A stretch of DNA of 64,000 nucleotides. Source: Ophioderma brevispina (Eukaryota > Echinodermata > Ophiuroidea > Amphilepidida > Ophiodermatidae). Position 1 is the first letter of the stretch. Every line of letters begins with the position of its first letter. Shown here in pieces: positions 11,001 through 23,000 of the stretch. The stretch covers positions 62,001 to 126,000 of the forward strand of contig JAMKCH010022464.1 of assembly GCA_023653785.1 (NCBI GenBank). Direction: 5' to 3'. The notes beneath the pieces were generated by a model, which saw nothing but the letters and a program-made list of their open reading frames with translations, was not told where the DNA came from and ran no database searches. The position numbers and the translations under genes are program-made.

Positions 11001-14000
11001 GAGACGCAATGTTGGCGCGCGAAAGTAGCAAAACGCGGTATGACGCGAGCGCTTCAACATAAAAATAACTTCAATACGCAGCGCGTACTACCTGGGTTCA
11101 ATTAAACGAATTGAACCCGGGCATCAGCCAATGAAATTGCTTACATTTTCACAGCTGTTTAAGAATTTGTTATAACCTGGTGAAAACGGCATTGAAAACA
11201 AAGCCCAAATAACAAAATGGCGGCCGTGTAGAGAAAAATGTCAAAAAACCACTTTGCACACACGTAAGTCTATGGGGCAATAATGATGGTTAACAGTAAT
11301 CAATACCATTGCGTGAACTGTAGGCCTACTCACATAACAAACTATTGACCACCCATTTGAAAATGAAGGAGAGAATAGCTCAACCGTGAAAATAAACTTG
11401 AAATGTCCATTTACATAATAATTAAGTCAATTTAAATGGGGGGAATTTTAAATGAGACTTGCATGTTCTTCTTGTCAAGACTGATCAAGACTCTCCTTGT
11501 TCATTTTCAATCTTTGCATGGTTTGGGACAAGATCATAAAGAAGAAATATTGCAGCCATTTTATTTTTAAATTTATAAGAGAAACTTGAAATAATTTGAG
11601 ATGCCTTAATTCTTACTTTTGTGGTTATTATTAAATACCAAGTCCCATTACTTGTTCAATGTGTGTGTGTCAATCTTTGATATAATTTGTGACCAACAGA
11701 GCTGCCATAGACTTACGTGTGTGTAAAGTGGTTTTTGACCTTTTTTTCTAGATGGCGGCCATTTTGTCATTTTAGCCTTGTTTTCAATGCCGTTTCACCA
11801 AGTTTCAACAAGATTGTAGTTAATAAATACCCTCAAATTATTTTGATATGTCAACCCACTTTTGAGAAATTTGCAGACGAAAAAGTGTTAACTTTTTTTT
11901 GGACCACTCTGTATAGCTGAAGATAGATTTTTTGAATGGCTTACTTTATTTTGCAAAAATGACACAGGCTCATTGCACCCATTGGATTACATGCTTTTGT
12001 CATTATACACTGACGCAGTATGGAGTGTACATTAAATATATGCAATGCGCCAGTTTATTTTGTTTCATTTTGAAAAATAAAGTAATTAGCCATGTTGAAC
12101 TTGACATCCTTTCATCCATTGTCAGTCCTCATGTTCTTTCCATTGTGTCCATTGCCTTAAAGCGATGTTCCATTGGGGTCCATTGTTATTCCTCGTGCGC
12201 TTTCCATTTCTGTCTATTCATGGCCTGTCTTGACCACATTGTGTCCATTGCCTAAAGATTATGTTCATCCATTGTTAGTCCTCGTTGCGCTTTCCATTTC
12301 TGTCTATTCATGGCCTGTCTTGTCCACATTGTGCCCATTGCCTAAAGACTATGTTCATTCATTGTCTGTACTCCTAATGTTCTTTCCACGTCTGTCCAAT
12401 CATGGCCTACCAGGGAAGAACAACAATGGGAATTGACTGTGACTGTCTGCCGATTCCCGTATCAATTTTCACGTTGATTCATCACACTTGTTGGGAATAT
12501 TAGCAGAGCTTGGACAGCTAAGGGACATAACAACAACCCCATAATGCAGTGGGCACACAGCAACCAGATCTGCTATGTCCGATCACATGGGTTATTTCAC
12601 ATTAAGTGTACGTACACTTTGGTAAAATGGATTTCACCTAGGCCTATTTGGTTCAGTAATTAGCATCCACTACATTGTATTGGTGGTTTTGTTTGATGGA
12701 CCCAATCAAGACCAAGCTACAGTTGCATTTTCATAACATTTCAAGTATCATTTTGGTTAATTTTGAACAATTTTTGTGCATTTTTAACGGAATATGGATT
12801 CTCATTCACATTTTTAACATGAATTCATTGATATCTTCTATGAATTAAATGACATTCATGTTGCATATTGTAATTACTGAAAAAGTATGAACAGTGTACA
12901 ACATTATGAAACTTATTTGACAAAAATTGAACTAAAAACGTGGAAGTTATAAGCATTCTTGTAAAAGGTACTTTTTCCGTTAAATAAAAAGTTGGTGTCC
13001 TCTCCAGAACATTGCGGTCCCCAGCAGTGAAATAAAATGAAAAGTATATCCCAGAACTCAGTATATTTAATCTTCAGAATGGTAATTAGTGGTGACATTT
13101 GACAAATCATTGAAAATATTGCATTATATATATTTTATTGCTTTGCCATTCTGATGTCTTCATTTTCCGTTAAAAGTGTGTCCTCTCCAGAACAGATGAT
13201 TTTTTAATTTATTGAAGTATTTAGGATTTTGATATTTCCCTGTTATGGTATGGAAATAATGGTATGCTTCAATTTAACATACAGAGTATTATTTACCCAT
13301 AAGTTATTACAGATGGCCGGTATCTCACACTAATGCTCTGTTAAAAAATAGCATGTCCTCTCCAGAAATACAATGTAGTTTATTTTGTAACAATGTATAG
13401 ACTATTATTTTAACAGTAAAGTTTGTCATTTATGTAGTGAAATTATGTCTGAAGTGGCAATAGAGTTTAGCATCCATAACCATCATTTTCTTTACTATGA
13501 GTCCCCTTGTCTGGAATGTTTTTCTTTAAAACCGTGGATAAAGTTAGAGGAAAAAGACCTCAACAGCTGCACTACTCTTAAATATTGTTTTTGATATCCA
13601 TGAAACCTTGATATGATACTGTTCTGTTTCTGTGTAATTACAAATTTCACTGACCATGACAATTATTACTTTTACTACCCTGGTAAAACACATACCCTAT
13701 GTGCTTTTGTGTTGTTTGGAGAGACATAAATTTTAACATAAGTTGCCTTTGCAGTTTTGGTCACTTTTAAAGGTCAAGATAAGTATTGATTTTGAACATT
13801 TATTGCAGCTAATTCATTCTGAACATATGTCAGATAATAGTTCACTCGAAGTTTACATTAAACCGGAGGCTCAAATCACAAGTGGATTTAGGTGTGCCTT
13901 TTAATCCTCATACTGTCCCTTTATTACTACAGTGTATCTGGCACTTTAATAAATTAAAAATATATAATTTGTTCTGTGAGTTATGATAATTTTCTCTTTG

Positions 14001-17000
14001 AAAATCAAAGAGCAGACTGACAAGTGTCAAATGTATTGATTGCACACAAAATAAGTTTGCATAATTCAACATAAATTTTTATGTAACAATGGTCCCCTCC
14101 AGAACATGTAAATGATTCACTCCTTGGAGAGTTTTCACATTAGTTTGAGATACTAAACCAATGTCTTACTAATATTTATGAGTAAACAACAATAGTATTG
14201 TGCTCATGAAGACTTTTTCACAAACATGTTTTTTGTTTGCATTTTCAGGTCCATCCCAGTTTTAGTTTCCTTATAAATGGGAACGCTGGGCACTGTAATG
14301 TCAATTTTTTACCAGCCTATGCCATTGACCCGTCTGTAACATAGCCTTAACTGACCTGTTAGGCAGAATTTACAATGCTTAATGCAGGTAACTAACATGT
14401 ATTTGGTGTCTGTATCTGTAGGATTGTTGTTAAACTATGTCCGCTCCCATTACGTTTCATGAATGAAGCCCTGAAAGCTCACAGTTAAAAGGTTTTGCAA
14501 TTACATGACATCATACAAGTCATGAACAACAACAAAATCAATAACAAGACTTATATAAAACACTGTATATTGAATTTAAGTCCAGTAAAAGAAGATGTTG
14601 ACTTTTGGATGCTAAGAATCAATTTTACTCTATAAATATTGGAATCCCAATTAGCCCCATCAACATTAATACTATGGTAAATATGGCCCGCCGGAGATGA
14701 AATGAGGGTTTGACATCTGATGAGTAACACAGAAGCATATTAGTGTACCAAAAGAAATGTGGTAAACAGTTGCGGGTTTATTGAAGTGAGTGTTATTGTT
14801 AAAATGTACCCTCAGATTCTATTTATCATGATTATCAGTGAAAAGATTTATAAGGTTAACATGCGAGCCACAGTCTGTAGTTTTAGATATAAATGGTATA
14901 CCCCAAGGTTTCAGAATCTGTCATTTTTTTCCTCAAAACAACTTCTATTTTTCACTCCCTGTGAGACTGAAAGGGGCACATTAATGTGAATAACCCAATA
15001 GGAGATGGCAGACCATATGGCAGATGGCATTGGATGCGAACAAATAAGTTTGAGAAATCGTCCAATGCGGTGCCCTGTGGGGTCACCAAATTGCTGAGTC
15101 ACAGTCAGTGGCCGGGGCCTACCCTGTCATTATTTTGCCCAGGTAAGATGCAGAGTCATCCCTCCATCTAGTTTCAGCCTGCCTGCCTATATAATAGATT
15201 CAACCTATCGTGTCACTGGAGGAAAAGTTTTGGACAGCATCGATTAGTTGGGAGAGGAGGCAGAATATGTGGCCTGATTCACCTGTTCATGAACGAACTA
15301 AGATCATCTGGCCTTCATGTTTACAAAGAGAGTGCAGTGAAGGATGGTTGAGGACCATATTGAATTGCTCTGCCCATCTCCCAAGGATTTCCTCTTTGTC
15401 AATAAGTAGTGTAGTTCCATCATCACTGAGAAAAGAGGTGACGTTTCCAGTTGGCTGAGGTCCATAGACCGACTTGAGTGCATCATAGGACAATTTTGCA
15501 TTTTTCTTGTCAGCATGCATCTGTATCTCCTTTGCTTTGTTTTTTAGCCAGGTATCTTTCATTATTCTCTGGATATTACAGAATGCTACTTTCATTGATG
15601 GTAAGCTTTTGTCATTTAGGTATGCTTTGTGAAGCGGGTGTTTCTTATCAAGAAGTGCTTGAATTTCAACATCATTCTCATCCAACCAGTCTTGATGTTT
15701 GCATTTGGTGGTACCAAGTGTTTCCTGTGCTGTAGAGTATGTCAGATCTCTGAGTGATGTCCAGTCATCTTCAACATTTGCAGAATCAAGACACAAGGTT
15801 TCCAGACGATAGACTACCCATTAACACCTCTCTTTCTGCACAACATAGCCTTGAAGAAACCAGAAATGCCATCAGCCTTTTGTCAAGTGGTAAGGCACCT
15901 GGACCTGATGCAATACCAGCAGAAATCTACAAGGCTGGCAGACCTTGTCTGGTGAAAAAGCTCACCAAACTCTTCCAGTCTATGTGTAGTCAAGAATCTA
16001 TTTTGCAAGACTTCAAAGATGCAACCATCATCCATCTGTACAAAAAGAAAGGAACTGTCAGTCCTGTGACAACCACAGAGGAATATCCCTGTTATCAACC
16101 CCCAGGTCTTCATCCAGAGAGTCAATGTGGTTTCAGAAGGGATCAAAATTCCACCCTCTGATTTATGGGTGACCCCAATTCAGGTCAGCCATAAGGGCCT
16201 TTGGGAAATCATGGCCAAGTTTGGATGCCCAGGTAAATTTATCTCATGGTGCGTCAGTTCCACAACGGTATGATGGCGAGTGTTCAGGATCATTTTGAGT
16301 CTTCTGACAGATTCTCAGTAACTAATGGAGTAAAGCAAGGAAGTGTCCTCTTCAGCATCATGTTCAATGCCATGCTTCAAGATGCCTTCTGCAATGGCTG
16401 TACTGGGATTAGTATCAACTATCATTATGATGGCAAACTGTTCAATCTGAGATGGCTTCAGGCTAAAACCAAAGTAGTCGAAGAATCAGCATGTGACTTC
16501 TTGTTTGCTGATGACTGTTCCTATCTGCTGGCACACATAGTTGGATATCCAGCACACTGGACCTGTTCTCATCTGCCTGTGACAACTTTGGCTGACCAAC
16601 CGTACCCACCTGCTCTGGGAAAGCATGTTAAACCATCTATCACACGGTTCAACATCAGACATCTAACAGCAGTTGACAAATTCACATACTTGGGGAACAC
16701 CTTTGTCCTGTATGTGCTCATGAAAAAAAAAATAAAAATTTGGAACATCAATTGGCAAAAAGCCAGCCGTCTGGTGGTTTAAAGGTTTGGGAATGGCCAA
16801 GAATCAGACAATTGGACACCAAACGAATGGTTCTCCCATGCAGCTATTGCCTTGCCATCCCTCCATTATAGTTGTGAAACTTGGACAGTGTACCAATGCT
16901 AGGAATTAAATTACTTCATTTGACTTGTCTGAGAAGCCTACTGAAGATCAAGGCAGGACCAAGTCCCAACAACAAAAGTCGCTCACTCGTGCTGTTATTC

Positions 17001-20000
17001 CAAGTATCTACAACCATTTTGAGAAATCAACAGCTTAGATGGGCTGGTCACGTGACCAGAATGCCTCACTAACCATCTCACGCAAGAAAATCTTCTATGT
17101 GAACTGAAGACAGGAATTGCTCACATGTGGACAGAAGCAGTGTTTTCAAAGATACCCTCCAAACTTCGCTCAAGAGCTTCACATAGACGTGAACAGTTGG
17201 GAAAGAAATTGGCCTAAGATCACGTTATCAAAGATGGTGCTGAAACATCATAATCTTAGAGAATCAGCAAGGCTGAGGCTTAAAGGCATAAGCGCAATCC
17301 CCGCATTTACCTGATCATACTTCTTGATTGAATCTAGTAGGCTTGAAGATGCTTTCCAAATTCAAAGGCTTGTTCTTGGTTTTAAGATTTTACATGTTTG
17401 ACCCCACCACTGCTTCTTTTGATTCTTTTGATTCACATAGCCATTGCAGAGTACTAGTAGCCCTGGAGCTAGCCACACCTTTGTAACACTAGTACAAAAG
17501 GTTTGAGTGATTAAATATTTAGACAGACTGACAGAACCCTGAAACATAATTCTTAATTGCCACAAATGGTGCCTTGAGGAGAGGGGGTCAGACCTTTTGT
17601 ACATGGGTCAATTTTTAATTGATCCAATCGTGCTGAAAAGTAATACCTTTATTGTCTATCCACAAGGTTCAGGAAAGATATGTTTGTACTATTCTACAAC
17701 GTAAGTTTAAGAGTTATAGGCAAAAATAGCAAAAATCATAAAAGTCCATTTTCCAGTTGTACAGGGGTAATTCGTAAGTTCCTCCGATTTTGGATAAAAA
17801 CTGGTGCAAATTATTGGTGAGCTCCTAGGATCAAAATAAGGAATAGTTTTTGAGTGTCTCAAATCTTGCTTAAGAAATGTAGGGGGAACCAAGGTCCAGA
17901 AGCCCATTGAATGCACTGATGGACGATTGAGCAACTTAAAATTTGACGCCGTTACAACTGAAATTGACCCTTTATTCTTGATTTTTTGCTGTTTTTAGCC
18001 TAACTCTTAAACTTTATGTTGTAGATATACAACTTACTTTCCTGAATCCTTGTGGTTAGACAAATAACATGGTATACTTTTCAACGTGTGGATCAGTACA
18101 AAATTTGGACCCCTGTACAAACTTGTCTTGCCCCTCTCTTAAGGCACCACTTGCTGGACTTAAGAATCATACGTTTCCGGGTTTCCTGTCAGTCTGTCAA
18201 CAACATATTTAATCACTCAAACCTTTGTACTTGAGATGTGTTAGCAAATGTCTGTTAGTTCCGGTTATAGACTTTTGCAGGCACCAATCTGTCAAGGACT
18301 TCTTCTTTCTTCATCTATGTTTATTTCACTTCCACATCCTGGAATGAAATCCTGGGAATCTGATTGGCGTGTTGTCCATAATTCTTTTATAACTTTAAAA
18401 AGCATGTGTAAATCACACTTTTTATGTTGATAAATTATTGTTGATTAAATAATGGGTGTTTTTTTTGTAATATTGTTCATTTTGGAAACATTTGGAAACA
18501 TAGGGTAATTGGTGTTTCTCAGTCAGTTTATCATTGATTACCTTTTTCACTAGTGCATACATTTGCCTTGCCTATTCTTTTGGTTTCCTAAAACAATTTT
18601 GATCTGTTTCTCTGTGTATGTATATTTGTGTTTGTTTTTCTCTTTGGATATGAGAGCACTTCTTTGATCGGGTTTTTGCAACACATTCTCTTATCCAGAA
18701 TTACTTGCATTTGCATTGTCAATTTTCGAATGTACTATATTTATTTTCTGTTTATGTATTTTGCAAGTAATTCAAATAAATATTATAGGCCATGATACGT
18801 TCGCGATTTAACAATCTTTTCGTGCTAGCTGGGGATCACTTACTTCCTTCACTAAAATTTTAAAAATATTATGTAAACCAGGAAAAGCTGTATCCCCAAA
18901 TGAAAAGAGTGCACATTATTTAGAAAAATGAATAAAATGTCAACTCAATTTACTTCCAGAATGTCAGTGACCAACATGTTCACGTAAACTCAAGCAAACA
19001 ATAGAGCTAATGATATTCTACAATCAACCTAAAAACACTTCAGATCTTTTCTCAACAGGGTCCCGGGAACAGGGTATGCAGGTCCATTGTTACTGCCCAC
19101 ACTGTTGAAAAGATTTCAAGCTATAACATGTGTTATGACTTCCCGTATTGAGCTCTAGTATCTGTTCATAACTAAAAGGGCAACATCCTCACCTTGCTCA
19201 ATGATTTTTGTGTCGCCTGAACGAATGTTCATGGAGGCACATACTATTCCAAATTCTGTGTGTCCGTGTGTCCGTATGTCCGTCCGTATGACTCGGTTAA
19301 CCTTTTCAAAATGCTCTGCAGGCTAAACGCTATCCCCGATTTACTTCAAACTTGATAGGATGATAGAGTGAGGTGCCGCAATATTATGTGTAGCTTTTGG
19401 CTGCATTATTTGCATATTCATGAATTTTAATTAGCTTATTTGCATACTTTTTAGACATTTCGGTTAACCTTTTTTGAAATGCTCTGCTGGCTATACGCTA
19501 ATTTCGATTTACTTCACACGTGGTAGGATGATAAAGTGAGGTGCCAAAATATTATGTGTAGCTTTTGGCTGCATTATTTGCATATTCATGAATATTAATT
19601 AGTTTGTTTTGGCCAGTCCAAATGACAACCCTTTCCCCACAAGGCTTGTGTGCAAGTTATCTGGAGTTCCGTAAGGCGTATAATGATATAACTTGGTGGA
19701 AGGAAGCGGGTTAAAGAGTTCTCGACCTGATTAGATGTTAGGCATATTTCGGGAGAATTACATATGCAAATGAGCTAATTGATATGCAAACTAGAATTTC
19801 GCGGTTCTCGGCTTTCTAGGTTTCAGGGTTTTGCTGGTTATCGTGGGGAATGGTTAGGGAGGGGGAGGCTGAGTAAATTGTGCGGTTGCAGGGTTCATGG
19901 TTGGCGGGGGGTGGTTGTGATGCTTTGCTTCAAGAACCTTACGGTCGCCCTGAGCCATTTGTTAACCGACATGACCGGGTTGGCTGGAATTTGTATGTTG

Positions 20001-23000
20001 AATTGAAGCCGACGTTGTCCTGACAGTTGTTTAGGTTGTTTGAATTGATGTCAAATATGAATTTTTCCGCTGGGCTGCATATTCAGGCGACTTGCACGTT
20101 TTTAGGTGTTGAATGTTGACTGCTCTATCTCTGACAAGATCTTCCAATCTTAAATCACTAAGTAGTAGAGATTGTTGTTCTAGGTGCAGAATGGTGCTTG
20201 GTCACAGGAAAAGAGGATCAACAAAGTGTGCAGGAAGAAGAAAAAGAAAAGGACTGTGTGCAGTAAAAAGAAGGGTAATGTGTGGCTAGCTAGCGGAGTG
20301 TGTGTGGCTTCAGGCGACTCCGAAATCTCCAGGGACTGAGCTGAACCCAGTAAAAGCTGGCTTAGGGGTGTTCACAGATGCAGATGTCACTGGAAAAAAA
20401 TCTGTGATGTAAGAGATTCTCAGTGGTGCTGTTGTAGATGTGGGTGTAGAATCTAGTTTGGTATGAATGATAGACACATGCAAGTTTGTAAGGTGAAAAG
20501 GATGTCCAGATGAAGCTGTAGTTTCTTGACATGCTTGGAATATGGACGCCAAGGGTTTCAATTTAATGCCATTCTCGGAACAATTACTTTCGTGTGTTTG
20601 TTTATTTGATTTTTAATTTATAATGGTATATATTTATCATCGTGTTTATTGGTTTTTATGTATTGTAATGTGTTCATTTCTTATTCTTATTTAGTTTTTA
20701 TTGTACATATTTAGTCATCTTAATTGGGTTATTCAATTTTTGATTGTAACGATTTACTTATTAATAATGTCGTTGTTGATTTTATTTCTATTATATTTCA
20801 TTTCGATATGGATTTTATTCAAAATTTTTGGTTTTATTGTATTTGTGTTTATTTTTTTTTTTTATTTTAACTTATTTAGTATCTGTATTTGTAAGGTTAA
20901 TCATTTAAGTATTTTCATTTTAACGATATCTTATTAATATTTTTGTGTATACGCTTATTGATTTATTAATTTAAAATATTTTTATTATCCCCCGTTTTTT
21001 TTATTTTCTTAAATTTGGCTTTTATTTTTATTTATTTTGTCGTTTTCTTTACTCCTTATTTGTATGATTTTTAAAAAAATATTTGGTTCCATTTTTGTAT
21101 CATTTTATATTTCTATTCCTTTTTGGGGAAGGCGCTATAGAAATGTCTGTTATTATATTTTTTTTTTATTTTTTCTTTTATATTTTAACAATATTTAATG
21201 AGATTCTAAGGACTAGTGTACAAGGATTTTATTTGGTTTTATTTTTTAAATTATTTGTTATATTCTCATCATGTTTATTATTATTTTCGTTTTTTTTAAT
21301 TTTTTATTTTACTGATTTTTTCTTTATTTATTCCATTTGTATTTTATTCATTTTATTGTGTAATTTATGTTGTTATGCTTTAGGCCTATATGTACGACTT
21401 TTCTGATGGTCATATGCGAAAAAAAAAAACATCTCGGTTACACTCAAACAATAAATATTTCTAAAAATAACAAGCAAAAGCCAATATGCTTGATCAAAAC
21501 TTCTAAATCCTTGGGTTTCATCCAGAGAAACTCCATCATGCATCTATCTATAATATCAAAGAAAGGGCTATACCATACATTCCTTGTTGACCCCATCTAG
21601 AATATGGAAATGCGGCCTGGGATCCTTACCAAGCAAAGGGACATAAACATCTTGAAAATGTCCCAAGGAGAGCAGCCGATTCACTACTGGGGAATTTCAC
21701 CAGTGAAGACCGACCAGGCAAGAAGCGGACATTAACCAGCAACTCAAAAATGTACACCACCAAACTTGCACCAATCGCCAAATCATTTTTCCCACGAAAC
21801 ACTAAAAGTGACTTGGACATGTTAACTCAACAAAAACCATTGATCAAAAAACAAGAACCGCATTTAGTCAGCTTTACTCCCTAGTAAATTTCTGTTGACA
21901 ACCCACCTCCAGTCAAAAATTCCCTTATGGAGTCCTTGGAGGTTTAATACATAGTACCAAGTCCCAAGTATCATGGGTTAATTTCGTCAAAAAACTCTTT
22001 CCAGGTAACCCCCCCGCTATTTAGCTCGAAACGTCATAGCCGGGACACCGACCACAAGCAATGGAGTGTTTAGTCAGAGCAACCTTGGACTACACGCTAG
22101 TATACACAGTGTCCTGTACTTACCCAACTACCAGAGTTAAAAAAGGCCGAGGGAAACAACCACACTCTATTTCCTTTTGTGGCAGCAACATTTATTTCAC
22201 TACACTTATACGTGATTTTAAACAAAAATCCGAACTCTAGAAAGCGCAATTTTCAGATACATTCTTTAAAGCAGTGATAGCTGATCTGTACATTAACTTC
22301 AAAAATCCAGTAAAACAAACCCAAACTTTTCCATTTAAATAAAAACTCAAACAAATTTTACAAAAAACACCGTTTTTTACCAAAAAAACTTCAAGCTAAA
22401 GATTTACACCGACAATTTCTAGGGGGGCAAACACCACCACGACAGTAATTTGCACGTACATTTTCAACCGGCCGAAATCGTCCGAATTTAAGGACATCCG
22501 CGAACAAAAAAACGGCCCAAAATGGCCCGGAAGTAAAGTAAAAAAGTAATATACTGTAGCTACGCGACCGATAAATAAAAATCAGCGTAATCGCTAATTT
22601 GCAAAATTTCTTCACTGCACACAAAAACTCATGATGGGGCACATTCTTTTGCCATTGAAAGTCAATGATCCATAGGGCTAGGTATGCAATTGAGCTAATT
22701 AAATTGCATTAAGGAGGTATTGCTAAAATGTAAATCGGTATATGCAAAATGCCTTGCTACATGAAAAAACTATACAATAAATTTGTGTGTGGAATCTATA
22801 GTAGGGGGCAAGGGGGGGTGTTGGGAAGGGGGCAGGGGGAGTGTAAGTGGAGATCGTGGGGTGGAGGGTGGGGGACCTGCGTCGGGGGGGGTCGGGGTGG
22901 TGTGCATCTGGGTGGGGTTAGGGTGGTGGCATCAGGGCATGGTGCGTCGGGGAAGGGTGGGGTGGCATCGCGCAAGGGGCGGGGTGACCCTAATGTGACC

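Noticed and set aside
20701..21406. Phe/Ile/Leu-rich frames resembling membrane proteins
   Set aside because: T-rich low-complexity DNA with no initiation context, no homology and no splice sites.
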